A stretch of DNA of 32,643 bases from CAZSLZ01 sp964607865 (GCA_964607865.1 CAZSLZ010000015.1:1-32643), one strand, 5' to 3'; numbered from the stretch's first letter, positions 1 to 9,290 are shown. Translations and numbers: made by a program. The notes: a model not told the origin generated them from the letters alone.

Positions 1-100
1 CCAATTCCAAATTGGGGCGAACGATACATTCCCCCATTCCAAATGGGGAGAGATCACCACGCATCCTTGCGGATGCTCGTGATGACGTTCTTGTGTAGAT
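1..100. repeat. Dispersed repeat fragment at left edge
   Basis: This non-coding stretch contains an imperfect palindrome (CCCCCATTCCAAATGGGG), then AGAGATCACCACGCATCC and GGATGCTCGTGATGACG. The same modules recur near 9.3, 12.5 and 18.2 kb, and in opposite orientation near 6.25 kb. It appears to be a copy of the dispersed repeat family, cut by the window edge. Positions 100-245 hold nothing I can identify. Confidence 0.7.
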
Positions 101-274
101 TTCGTTTTTTTCCTTCACCAATCGTTGAAGCTTTTTGGGAATTAGTATAACCTTTAACTCCAGGGCACTTCAAGGCCCGCTGACCGGAATCGGCTTCAAA
201 AACACTGGACTTGTTTCAGTATGGATGATTGACAGAAACAAACTACCCCGCGCTGTTGCGGGGTTTACGGGGTA

Positions 275-309
275 AAAACAAAGCAATCACAGAAATAAGC
301 TGTGATTGC
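275..309 (-). terminator. Rho-independent terminator of tRNA-Ala
   Basis: A perfect 10-bp stem (283-292 with 300-309, GCAATCACAG and CTGTGATTGC) has a 7-nt loop and is followed on the minus strand by TTTGTTTTT. It lies just downstream of the minus-strand tRNA gene. The plus strand also has a T5 run after the stem, so it may act in both directions. A second small hairpin (CCCCGC/GCGGGG, 246-263) lies beyond it. Confidence 0.8.
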
Positions 310-319
310 CGTTTTTGAA

Positions 320-392
<73 letters not shown>

Positions 393-483
393 ATTTACCT
401 AATAATATATGAAATATATTTCTATGTCAATAGCAAAATGAAATTTTCTTTATTTTTTTAATTAACTGTAAAAACATAAATTT

Positions 484-3400
484 CTATTTCTCGGGGAACC
501 GCATTATAAATTCAGCCCCCTTGTTTCTGCCCTTGCTTTTTGCCTGGATATCCCCATGGTGGGCTTCCATTATTTTTTTTACAATAGACAATCCAAGCCC
601 GGTTCCCTTTTTAGAATCGCTGGTGAAACCAAAATCAAAGATATGTTCTAAAACACCTTCTTTCATACCCTGGCCGTTGTCTTTATATCTTACAGTTAAA
701 CTGCCGTCGGTCTCTCTGCTTGTTCTTATTTTAATCTTAATACTTTTTTTATCTCTGTTTCTATATTTAATCGAATTCTGAACCAGATTGGCAAAAAGCA
801 ACTCCATACTTTGAGGGTCTGCACAGCAATCTTCTGCCTGCGATTGAAAGTTAATTTCAATGGGTTCACCCATTGTTTTATAATTCTGCACTATATTTTT
901 CAGTATCACCCTCAAATCGATATTTTCCTTCCGGGCTATCCGCCTGCCAAACCGGGAAAGTTGCAGTATATCTTCAATAAAATTCATAAGTTTATCGATC
1001 TGGTTTTCTACTTTTTCAAAATATTCGCTGAATCTTTCCGGATCTTCCCTGATCAGGCTGATGTAAGCTTTTATCATATTCATGGGAGCCTTTAAATCGT
1101 GGCTGACCCGATAAGTGAAATCATTTAATTCACGGTTTTTATCAGTTAGGCTGACATTGGCCTTCCTTGCCTTTTCCTCAGCTGCCAGGCGATGTATCAA
1201 CACTGAAGCATGTCCGGTAATAGTTTCAATAACTTCACGGGCTTTAATCTTCTTCTTGCCCATTAAAAATATCGTAACCCCGCCACAGGGTATATTATCT
1301 AAGGAAAAACCCACAGTATAAACGGAATTTACGCCAAAATGCTTCTCCATCTGCTTGCATATATCCTCAGGAAGAAGCCCCTCAATTACTGTGTGAAACC
1401 CTCCGGGGACTTTTTCCAGTTTACCAGAAGTATATATCTTAAACAATTCGGGATCTTTTTCTGGATGAAAACGAAGCTCGCCGGGAGACTTTTTGATAAC
1501 ATCCAATGCAATATTAATAAGCTGATTTGGCCCAAATAGTTCCTTGATCACCACACTTTTTTTCTGGGGGTCGTATAAGGAAACAGCAACAATAGAGTTA
1601 GGAATTAATGAATGGATAGCTTTTCCGGTTATGTAGCAAACCTGATCTTTTTCTTTTGCCCTGCTGGCATCAAGCACAGTTTCATTAATAACTTTGATTT
1701 CTTCCAGGCTTCTTTCTATTGCCCGCTTGGCTCGTTTTTCATTATCAATATTCACCAGGATACCCTGAATATATTTTCTGCCTTCACTTTCGAATGAAAG
1801 CCTGCTGAAACTTCGAACCCATTTCTTTTTGCCCGATTTGGCCACCACCCTGTATTCCAGAGGTTCCTCCTTTCCCTTTAAGATTTCAATGAACATCTTC
1901 TTAACCAGAAAGGCATCTTCAGAACAAATAAAATCTTCGAAATTCTTACCTTCTACTTCTTCGGCAGAGTAACCTGAAAACTGCTCAACAACGGGGCTTA
2001 TATAAGTAATTACGCCATTTTCATCAGCCTTGAAAATTATTTCATGTATATTTTCCACAAGATCCCGATACTTTTTCTCCGACTCCTTCAAGTTTTCTTC
2101 GGCAAGCTTCCGGTCGGTAACATCAAGATGAATTCCCGCCATTTTTATGGGTTTGCCATCGCTGCCCCACTCTACAACTTTTCCCCGATCCTGTATCCAG
2201 ACCCAATGGCCATCTTTATGTTTCATTCGAAATTGCCCAACATACAAATCTGTTTCTTTTTTAAAATGCCTTTTTAATTCAACAAAAGTTTCTTCCAAAT
2301 CAACGGGGTGGCATAAGTTTTCCCAGGTTTTTATACTGACAGGTTCCAGTTCGTGCAATTCATAGCCCAGCATTTGCGCCCATCTTTTATTAAAAATAGT
2401 CTTACCTGTCTGGACATACCACTCCCAGGTTCCTGCATTGGTCCCTTCAATAATTAATTTCAGGCGCTTTTTACTTTCGTTTAATTCCCGAAAGGCTTTC
2501 TTTCGCTGGGTTATATCCCGGGCAAGCAATAAAATTTCATGAGTTTTTCCATCCTTGATTACTGGTGCAGAACTCACCTCGACTGAAATTTTTACACCTT
2601 CACGGTTGATAAATTCAGTTTCATATAATGACTGGGTTTTATCCCCCAATTCCCGGTTTTTCTGTCTTTCTTCCATCTCAGGAATCTTTTCCGGAACCAC
2701 AAATTGATTTACGTTCAACCCAATAAATTCTTCTTCAGAATAACCGGAAAAATCTTTGGCAGCCTGATTCAAATATTTAATATTTCCATAATTGTCATGA
2801 ATACAAATGAAATCTCTTGCAGTTTCCGCCAGCAACCTGTACTTTTCTTCACTCTGCTTGAGAGCCTGTTCCATCTTGATTTTGGATTGGGCAAACACCA
2901 GATCCGACACAACTTCTTTCAGCAGCTCCGTTTCTTCTTCGTCAATCTCCAGCTCTGGAGAAGCTGCAACAAATAAAAGTCCGACAACTCTTCTTGCTAC
3001 ATTAAAGGGAACGATAATTACGGTATTTTCAGGGTTATACCCATAAAAATAATATTTGCATGTATTACATTTTGAAAGGTCTTTAATTATGGTAACTTCT
3101 TTGGTTTTAACAGCCTGTTTAATACACTCCGGGGCTTCGCCCTCACCGTTCACAGCTAATTTCCAATCAGCCCTGAAACTGTGAACTCCGCAACCTGCCA
3201 CAGGGTGTATTTCAGTTTCTTTTTCATCAAGAAGGGCAATGGTTGTTCCCATGTAAGAACGGGTTTCAACCAGAGATTCACAAACCTTTTTCATTAAAAT
3301 TTCAAGTTCAGTTTCCTGAACAATTAACTGATTTATGTTACGAATCGCCAACAGCAGGGAATTCAGGTGTTCAATTCTTTTCTGGTGTTTTCTTATCTCA

Positions 3401-4503
3401 GTTACATCAGTACTGATACCCACCATTCCCAGGGGTTTGCCTTCCACATCTTTCATAAGCTGGGTTCTGCAGTCCAGTATAATCTCTTTTCCATCTTCGG
3501 GAAAGTTGACAATTTTTCCACGCCAATGGCCTTGGGATAAAGTTTTTTCAATGATTTCCTTCTGGGTTGCCCCCTGGGTTGAATCTTCCCCAAAATCCAG
3601 AACACTCATGCCTTCCATTTCATCCGGGGTTTTTCTGAATAATTCTGACTCTGCCTTATTAACATAAGTTACTTTTCCGTCAAGATCCGTAGCTACTACT
3701 TTATCCTGAATCTGCTCTAAAATCCGGGACTGAAACCTAAGCTTCTCTTCCTGCTCTTTCCTTGAGGTAATATCCTGAATAAAACCAATAACCCTTTCAT
3801 CATCAAGTTTAACTCCGTAAACCGACCAATACCCGGTTCTCCCATCCTTACGCAAAAAACTTACATCTTTTTGAATCTTAACTCCATCAATGACTTTTCG
3901 AAAATTAAAACTTGTTTCTTGCCGGTTTTCTTTATGAGAAATATCCAATAGATTCATGTTCAATACTTCTTCCCTGGTATATCCCATGCTTTCACAGACA
4001 GAATCATTAGCATATACGAAATTTCCATCCAGGTCCATGACCAGAATACCCTGGGGAGAATAACTCAAATAGTTTCTGAATTTCTCTTCGCTGAGCTTTC
4101 TCTGAATCTTAGATTTCTTTATTTCCAGAGCTCTCTTGATGGAATTGATAATTTTTTCCTTGTGGGCAAAACCGGCAAAATCTTTGGTGAAATAATCAGA
4201 AGCCCCCAGCATGAAAGCTTCCCTTGCAACTTCCTCGTTACCCTGCCCGGTATAGAAAATAACAGGAATCTCTTTATACTCCTTCCTGAGCAACTTCAGA
4301 AATTCCAAACCGTTCATTCTGGGCATTTCGTAATCGGTTATGATTAGGTCAGCCTTTTCTTGTTTTAGATACTCCAGGGCATCTTCAACATCAGCTTTAG
4401 AAACAATATTAAAATATCTCTTGAACCGGAAACGGAATAACTCCAAAAAATCTTCACTATCATCAACATGCAGAATATCCGGCAAATCCAGGTTTTTTTC
4501 CAT
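484..4503 (-). CDS. Cytosolic hybrid sensor histidine kinase: receiver, five PAS, two GAF, HisKA, HATPase
   Basis: This predicted soluble sensory kinase of about 1339 residues has no membrane segment. Residues about 8-122 form a CheY-like receiver (acidic pair in HVDDSE, phospho-acceptor D57 in TDYEMP, T in FYTGQG, K in FTKDF). PAS modules lie at about 140-250, 260-372, 555-670, 680-800 and 812-930, most ending in a DIT or DVT signature. A GAF-type region covers about 378-545 and includes CNTCKYY, and a second GAF-like region covers about 940-1105. HisKA has phospho-acceptor H1135 in YRVSHDLKAP. The HATPase shows an N box (NLVQNSIKY), DNGQGM and GTGLGLSIVKK. I chose ATG at 4503 because GGGAG lies 5 nt upstream; the upstream in-frame TTG at 4515 would bury that SD. 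No partner response regulator is adjacent. The ligand is unknown. Confidence 0.93.
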   Translation of the reverse strand: MEKNLDLPDILHVDDSEDFLELFRFRFKRYFNIVSKADVEDALEYLKQEKADLIITDYEMPRMNGLEFLKLLRKEYKEIPVIFYTGQGNEEVAREAFMLGASDYFTKDFAGFAHKEKIINSIKRALEIKKSKIQRKLSEEKFRNYLSYSPQGILVMDLDGNFVYANDSVCESMGYTREEVLNMNLLDISHKENRQETSFNFRKVIDGVKIQKDVSFLRKDGRTGYWSVYGVKLDDERVIGFIQDITSRKEQEEKLRFQSRILEQIQDKVVATDLDGKVTYVNKAESELFRKTPDEMEGMSVLDFGEDSTQGATQKEIIEKTLSQGHWRGKIVNFPEDGKEIILDCRTQLMKDVEGKPLGMVGISTDVTEIRKHQKRIEHLNSLLLAIRNINQLIVQETELEILMKKVCESLVETRSYMGTTIALLDEKETEIHPVAGCGVHSFRADWKLAVNGEGEAPECIKQAVKTKEVTIIKDLSKCNTCKYYFYGYNPENTVIIVPFNVARRVVGLLFVAASPELEIDEEETELLKEVVSDLVFAQSKIKMEQALKQSEEKYRLLAETARDFICIHDNYGNIKYLNQAAKDFSGYSEEEFIGLNVNQFVVPEKIPEMEERQKNRELGDKTQSLYETEFINREGVKISVEVSSAPVIKDGKTHEILLLARDITQRKKAFRELNESKKRLKLIIEGTNAGTWEWYVQTGKTIFNKRWAQMLGYELHELEPVSIKTWENLCHPVDLEETFVELKRHFKKETDLYVGQFRMKHKDGHWVWIQDRGKVVEWGSDGKPIKMAGIHLDVTDRKLAEENLKESEKKYRDLVENIHEIIFKADENGVITYISPVVEQFSGYSAEEVEGKNFEDFICSEDAFLVKKMFIEILKGKEEPLEYRVVAKSGKKKWVRSFSRLSFESEGRKYIQGILVNIDNEKRAKRAIERSLEEIKVINETVLDASRAKEKDQVCYITGKAIHSLIPNSIVAVSLYDPQKKSVVIKELFGPNQLINIALDVIKKSPGELRFHPEKDPELFKIYTSGKLEKVPGGFHTVIEGLLPEDICKQMEKHFGVNSVYTVGFSLDNIPCGGVTIFLMGKKKIKAREVIETITGHASVLIHRLAAEEKARKANVSLTDKNRELNDFTYRVSHDLKAPMNMIKAYISLIREDPERFSEYFEKVENQIDKLMNFIEDILQLSRFGRRIARKENIDLRVILKNIVQNYKTMGEPIEINFQSQAEDCCADPQSMELLFANLVQNSIKYRNRDKKSIKIKIRTSRETDGSLTVRYKDNGQGMKEGVLEHIFDFGFTSDSKKGTGLGLSIVKKIMEAHHGDIQAKSKGRNKGAEFIMRFPEK

Positions 4504-4593
4504 TGAAACTCCCAAAAAATTTTTTGTGTCTTTTCCTTGTATTATCTATAAATCCCTGGAAAAAACTTCAATAATATTAATCAATATCTGAAT

Positions 4594-6099
4594 TTAATAA
4601 CCATAAGGTTCCATCTGCATTTTATAATAGTTAAAATAATCGGGATATTGATCCGTCATGTCCCACTCCATAACAGCTATTTGAAACACCACTGAAAATA
4701 GAGGAGGATAACAGGTAGCGGGCCGGACCGGAATTGAAACATTTTTTTGGATAATCAATCGGTACCGATCCAGGTTGCCAAAATAATAATCTACCAGTTT
4801 TTCCTTTTGCCGGGCGGTGAGTTTGTCAGAATAGACCATAGTTTCAGCCACCGTTGTATCCACTGGAATCCATCCATAGTTTGGCAGGTAAAATTCTGCC
4901 CAGAAATGGGTACCCCCTGAATCAGCCAGGCCTGGTATTGCCTGATAACCACCTGTGGAGCGGGCGGGAATTCCTAGAGAGCGGCACAGGGCGCAGAAAT
5001 ACATGGATTGTGCCCCGCAATCGCCAAATTGATGCTTATGAACGTAGATATTTTCTGACTTTTCCAATAAACCCAGAGAAAGATGGGGGGTGTAACTGTA
5101 TTTTACGTTTTTTACTATCTCTGAATAGATTTTTTCAGCCTGAAGATAGGGATTGGTTTCGTCGCCCACAATCTTGCGGGCGGTTTTTTCTATTTCAGGG
5201 GTAATTTCTATATTTCTTTCCGAACGGGTATATAACTTATAATCTGGGCTTTCCCTGTCATACTCACCAATATTCTGAGGGTCAATTTGAAAATACTGTT
5301 CATATGAAACAAAGGTATTTTTTATTTCAATTTTCAACTGGTCTTTTATTTCTTCCAGGGGTATTTCGAAATATACCACACCAATGCTGTCATCGGTCTG
5401 AGGTACTCTTCTGCAGTATTTTGAAGGTTCTATGGAAATAACTTCCAAATTCCTCTGGCTGGCAGTCTGAATTGGATATGGCATCCATATTCGGGCAATG
5501 CCTTTTTCCGGCAGTTCAACCCTGGGTATTATCAGGCTGGAGGTTGAAATAAACTTTATGGGGTTGATATATGGTTTCCAGGGTTTTATATCCAGGGCTG
5601 ATTTTGGTTCTTGAAACGCAAAACTTAAAGCTCTCAGAGAAAAATCAGTGGCTTTCTCCATTTTTGCCTTGTTGCTTTTCATTAAATCCAGGTTACGATA
5701 ATATATGTTGGGCTCAAAGGTGGACTCATATTTTTTTTCGCCTTCAATCACCTTATAATCCATCTGGGAAATCAATTCCGCCGTTCTTTCCTGGCTTAAA
5801 TCAGGAAACAGCTCTCTAATTCTCGACCTTATTTCATCTTCTGTATAGGGATAATCATAAAGTACACCGCTGGCCACTTCAACCCGGTAGCGGGCTTCCA
5901 AAGCTTTTTCCCGGTTGTTTTCTTTCTCATACTGCTTCAGAGCTTTTAAATAATATTTCTGGGCTGAAACATAATATTCTTTTTTGTGAAACCCCTCGGC
6001 CTTTTCAAAAAGACGGTCTCCCTGGCTTTGTGCAGAAACTGCATTGAAACTTGAAATTGAAAATATAACCAATAACAACAATAAGATTTTTTGTTTCAT
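4594..6099 (-). CDS. Exported transglutaminase-like (cysteine-protease fold) protein
   Basis: The protein has 501 residues. A signal peptide (MKQKILLLLLVIFSISS, cleavage probably after AVSA near residue 23) indicates export. Residues about 25-70 resemble a TPR-like helical hairpin (FEKAEGFHKKEYYVSAQKYY). The C-terminal half holds a transglutaminase-like domain with a visible triad: C361 in FGDCGAQ, H398 in GTHFWAEF and D414 in IPVDTT. Bacterial members of this superfamily are usually peptidases or amidases rather than true crosslinkers, and the substrate here is not predictable. The start follows AAAGGAG. A terminator-like hairpin lies about 20 nt upstream of the ATG, at the end of an inserted repeat, which may affect expression. 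Confidence 0.88.
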   Translation of the reverse strand: MKQKILLLLLVIFSISSFNAVSAQSQGDRLFEKAEGFHKKEYYVSAQKYYLKALKQYEKENNREKALEARYRVEVASGVLYDYPYTEDEIRSRIRELFPDLSQERTAELISQMDYKVIEGEKKYESTFEPNIYYRNLDLMKSNKAKMEKATDFSLRALSFAFQEPKSALDIKPWKPYINPIKFISTSSLIIPRVELPEKGIARIWMPYPIQTASQRNLEVISIEPSKYCRRVPQTDDSIGVVYFEIPLEEIKDQLKIEIKNTFVSYEQYFQIDPQNIGEYDRESPDYKLYTRSERNIEITPEIEKTARKIVGDETNPYLQAEKIYSEIVKNVKYSYTPHLSLGLLEKSENIYVHKHQFGDCGAQSMYFCALCRSLGIPARSTGGYQAIPGLADSGGTHFWAEFYLPNYGWIPVDTTVAETMVYSDKLTARQKEKLVDYYFGNLDRYRLIIQKNVSIPVRPATCYPPLFSVVFQIAVMEWDMTDQYPDYFNYYKMQMEPYGY

Positions 6100-6117
6100 A
6101 TTATTCTCCTTTAAAAA

Positions 6118-6513
6118 GGCTGTCCCAAAAGGACAGCTTCTTTGTTTTATACATAATAATTATAATTCTGTCATTCCCAGGGGCGCCAGTGACGTGGCGA
6201 TCTCTGTACCACTCAGGTAATTGGGTTTAGAACCAACCCCTGAATTTCGTCATCGCGAGCATCCGCAGGATGTGTGGCGATCTCTGTACCACTCAGGTAA
6301 TTGGGTTTAGAACCAACCCGATCTAAACTGAGATTGCCACGGTTTGTTCAAAACCTCGCAATGACAGGCTTTTAGTCCGTGAACAGAATGAAACCTTGCT
6401 GAAGACAAAACCTTGTTGCGAACAGCCTGCCCGCGGTTCTAAACTGGGCTTGGGGAGACACACCTGGGTTTTTTTATAAAAATTTTAAAGGAGCCATCCT
6501 TTTGAGACAGCCC
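6118..6513. repeat. MITE-like dispersed element with hairpin ends
   Basis: The left end (GGCTGTCCCAAAAGGACAGC) and the reverse complement of the right end (GGGGCTGTCTCAAAAGGA and onward) match as imperfect terminal inverted repeats, and each can fold on itself. The interior contains two identical 46-bp copies (6194-6239 and 6274-6319) spaced 80 bp apart. It also has CGTCATCGCGAGCATCC-type and GAGATTGCCACGG-type modules shared with other loci in this window. There is no coding capacity. It sits between two minus-strand genes. Its right end also looks like the terminator of the 6528-6848 gene. Confidence 0.75.
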
Positions 6514-6527
6514 CATAGTTTTAAATT

Positions 6528-6848
6528 TTAAAAAGTTAAAAACATTCCGGCAGGTGTGGGTACCCCAGTTGGTTCAGGCATTGCCACCAACCCCGTTAAC
6601 AGCGCAATTAAGGGAACGATGACTGCCAGGGCAATTCCGCCCATATACATCAGGAAGGGTTCTTTACATATTTCCCAGTTCATAACTGCATAGACAATAA
6701 TTACCACGGGAAAGAACAGCCCTGCCAGCCCCCATACGATATGTTCCTGAAACATAAGTATAAGTAATTTTACCCAGCCAATCAGAGAAATTATTGTCCC
6801 TGCAAGAATTGCCAGAAACATTACAATTACAGCGCAACTCATTTCCAC
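6528..6848 (-). CDS. Small multi-spanning membrane protein (paralogue of 6921-7199)
   Basis: The protein has 106 residues and is almost entirely hydrophobic, with three to four predicted membrane segments. I do not recognise the family. It shares a clear pattern with the next gene upstream: LIGWVKLLILMF, then HIVWGLAGLFFP, then AVMNWEI. The two are therefore tandem duplicates. GTG at 6848 follows GGAGG by 10 nt; the internal ATG two codons later is farther from the SD. Termination is probably at the hairpin near 6489-6513. An ion-channel or stress-membrane role would be a guess. Confidence 0.75.
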   Translation of the reverse strand: MEMSCAVIVMFLAILAGTIISLIGWVKLLILMFQEHIVWGLAGLFFPVVIIVYAVMNWEICKEPFLMYMGGIALAVIVPLIALLTGLVAMPEPTGVPTPAGMFLTF

Positions 6849-6920
6849 AGAAAAATTTCCTCCTTATTTAACCTGGTTCTATTCGATACAAATTATTTTT
6901 GTTCCTTTGAACTTTCAAGT

Positions 6921-7199
6921 TTAGATTAGAAGGCCGGGAGTTACATTCTGAAATATTCCTGTACCTCCCATAGCAGCGCCTATGATAGCCAGGACAGTAC
7001 CCAGAATATAGTACATTATGGGCCCCCTGGATATGTCCCAATTCAGAACCGCAAAAATTATTCCTCCAATCCAGGGCAGCAATATTCCAATAATACCCCA
7101 CAATATATGTTTTCTGAACATTATGATGAGAAGCATAATCCAGCCAACCAGGGCCATTACGCCTCCTACCACTGCTAATATTGTTCCTAATAATGCCAT
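6921..7199 (-). CDS. Small multi-spanning membrane protein (first of a tandem pair)
   Basis: The protein has about 92 residues with three predicted transmembrane segments and no recognised family. It keeps the motif set of its neighbour: LVGWIMLLIIMF, HILWGIIGILLP, AVLNWDI and a following GTVLAIIG segment. ATG at 7199 (MALLGTILAV) is preferred because AAAGGA lies 9 nt upstream; the ATG at 7208 directly abuts that SD. The 72-nt gap to the downstream copy suggests co-transcription. The conserved Gly-Trp and Asn-Trp positions argue that both copies are real. Confidence 0.75.
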   Translation of the reverse strand: MALLGTILAVVGGVMALVGWIMLLIIMFRKHILWGIIGILLPWIGGIIFAVLNWDISRGPIMYYILGTVLAIIGAAMGGTGIFQNVTPGLLI

Positions 7200-7361
7200 T
7201 AATCTCATTCCTTTCTTTTACAGTAACTGATATTTATAACAGCTATCTCGAAATTTTGGTTCATCTTAATTCATATTGAAAAACAACCTGAGATTTATAA
7301 CAAAAAAATTAAAGGAATTGAGGCGGAATGAAAAAAATAATATTTAAAGGGGTGAAAAAAA

Positions 7362-7826
7362 ATGCAGGAATTAACAGAAACAAAAATTTTGGATAAGCTG
7401 AAGAAAATAGTAGATTTGATAGTCAGCAACAAAGATATTTTCGTGGAAAAGATCGAGAACGGATTTGCTCTGGACATTCCCGTAGTTTATGAGTTATCTA
7501 CGGAAGAGGGCCAGGCCGAGATGCGCAGACAGTTCGTATATATTACCGCAACCAGGGAAAGCCATGAAGGAGATGAAATGTATCAGATCTTCACAATTTG
7601 CGCTCCCGAAGACGAACGGTTTTACAGCAGCGCCCTTATGTTGAATATGAACCTTCCTTTTGGAGCAATTGCCATATCCGAGGTAGAAGGCAAGAATTAT
7701 TTTGTGCTGGTAGATACCTACCTGGCAAAGAATTGCACCACCAGCGAGATAGAAAAGTCTGTATTGACATTGGCTGAAGCTGGTGACAGAATGGAAAAAA
7801 TGTTGGTCGGCCTGGATTTATGTTAG
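7362..7826 (+). CDS. YbjN / secretion-chaperone-like small protein
   Basis: The protein has 154 residues and is acidic and soluble, with no signal peptide. The layout is an N-terminal helix (ILDKLKKIVDLI), a beta-rich middle, then a section (LPFGAIAISEVEGKNYFVLVD) and a C-terminal helix (LTLAEAGDRMEKML). This resembles the YbjN/CesT-type alpha-beta fold of type III secretion chaperones. The assignment rests on fold-like appearance rather than a diagnostic motif. The SD AAAGGGG lies 7-8 nt before the ATG. radA begins 9 nt after the stop, so the two are probably one operon. Confidence 0.6.
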   Translation: MQELTETKILDKLKKIVDLIVSNKDIFVEKIENGFALDIPVVYELSTEEGQAEMRRQFVYITATRESHEGDEMYQIFTICAPEDERFYSSALMLNMNLPFGAIAISEVEGKNYFVLVDTYLAKNCTTSEIEKSVLTLAEAGDRMEKMLVGLDLC

Positions 7827-7835
7827 GGTGATGAA

Positions 7836-9191
7836 ATGAAACTGAAAACAAATTTTGTTTGCCAGGAATGTGGGGCAGTTTATGCCCGGCACCAGGGGCA
7901 ATGTTATCATTGCAATGCATGGAATACTATTATTGAAGAGATAATCGATACCAAAGAAATTCAACCCGGCCTTTCTCTGCCCTCGGACTCCAAACCCATG
8001 GCATTGAACCAGATAAGCCTGGAACAGGTAGAACGAATAACCACGGGAATTACAGAGTTCGACCGGGTAGCAGGCGGAGGAATTGTTCCCGGTTCCCTGA
8101 TATTAATTGGAGGAAGCCCGGGAATAGGCAAATCTACTTTACTGCTTTCTGCTGCTGACATGATAGCTTCTCAATCAAAAAAAGTTTTATACGTTACCGG
8201 CGAGGAATCCCTTCAACAGATAAAGATTCGTTCTGACAGGCTCAGAATCGAGCAAGGCAGTCTTTTTATAATGGCTGAAATCGACCTGAACAAGATAACA
8301 AGCAGCATTATCGAAGAAAAACCCCAGCTGGTAATTATCGATTCCATCCAGACAATGATGCAACCGGCAATAGAAAGCGCCCCGGGAAGCGTCTCCCAGG
8401 TAAGGGAGTGCGCTGGAGTCTTACAGAGGTTCTGTAAAAATCTGGATATCCCCATTATTGTTGTAGGCCACATAACAAAAAGCGGCGGGATAGCCGGCCC
8501 CATGGTTCTGGAGCATATTGTAGATGCGGTTTTTTTGTTTGAAGGTGAAAATACCAGGGATTTCAGAATTCTGCGGGCATTGAAAAACCGCTTCGGCTCC
8601 ACCCAGGAAATCGGAGTATTTGTAATGGAAAGCAGGGGCTTAAGGGGCGTGGAAAATCCATCGGAATTTTTCCTTACCCATAGAGAAAACGAAGTGTCGG
8701 GAACCGTTATCTGCCCTATTACCGAAGGAAGCAGGCCCTTACTAATTGAGGTTCAGGCCCTGGTATCCCAGTCGGGTTATGGTTTGCCCGCCCGCCGCAG
8801 TGAAGGTTTCTCCACTAACAGGCTTACCCTTTTGCTGGCGGTTCTTGAAAAAAGAGGCAAACTTTCACTGGGGGGCAGCGATGTATTCATTAATATGGTT
8901 GGCGGTGTTAATGTGGACGAACCGGGCGCCGACCTGGCAATTATTCTGGCAATTACATCCAGCCTCAGGGATAAACCCATTCCGCCAAAGACCGTAATTG
9001 TCGGCGAAGTTGGCCTGGGTGGCGAAATACGAGGAGTAAACCGAATTGAAGAGCGAATTGGCGAAGCTTCAAGAATGGGTTTCGAACAGATAATTCTACC
9101 CTCGGTGAACATAACCCAGAACCTGGTAAATAAAAATATGGAATTAATTCCAGTGGAAGACCTTAGCGAGGCAATAAAAAGGGTGTTCTGA
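7836..9191 (+). CDS. DNA repair protein RadA (Sms)
   Basis: The protein has 451 residues, the normal length for RadA, a RecA-like helicase that promotes branch migration in recombination intermediates. The N-terminal zinc finger uses C9, C12, C23 and C26. Walker A is GGSPGIGKST at 92-101, the Walker B region is LVIIDS near 165-170, and the RadA signature KNRFGST is at 250-256. The C-terminal third is the Lon-protease-like domain (GGVNVDEPGADLA, VGEVGLGGEIR), which is scaffold-like in RadA. All motifs are intact. It is translated 9 nt behind the YbjN-like gene. Confidence 0.97.
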   Translation: MKLKTNFVCQECGAVYARHQGQCYHCNAWNTIIEEIIDTKEIQPGLSLPSDSKPMALNQISLEQVERITTGITEFDRVAGGGIVPGSLILIGGSPGIGKSTLLLSAADMIASQSKKVLYVTGEESLQQIKIRSDRLRIEQGSLFIMAEIDLNKITSSIIEEKPQLVIIDSIQTMMQPAIESAPGSVSQVRECAGVLQRFCKNLDIPIIVVGHITKSGGIAGPMVLEHIVDAVFLFEGENTRDFRILRALKNRFGSTQEIGVFVMESRGLRGVENPSEFFLTHRENEVSGTVICPITEGSRPLLIEVQALVSQSGYGLPARRSEGFSTNRLTLLLAVLEKRGKLSLGGSDVFINMVGGVNVDEPGADLAIILAITSSLRDKPIPPKTVIVGEVGLGGEIRGVNRIEERIGEASRMGFEQIILPSVNITQNLVNKNMELIPVEDLSEAIKRVF

Positions 9192-9290
9192 TCAGAACAC
9201 AATGACATTATTTTAGATGCAGGGTTTTCCACTCCACAGCCCTGCGTTCGTGAGCTCTCCGATCTTTCACTTTCCACTCAACTACTTTAT

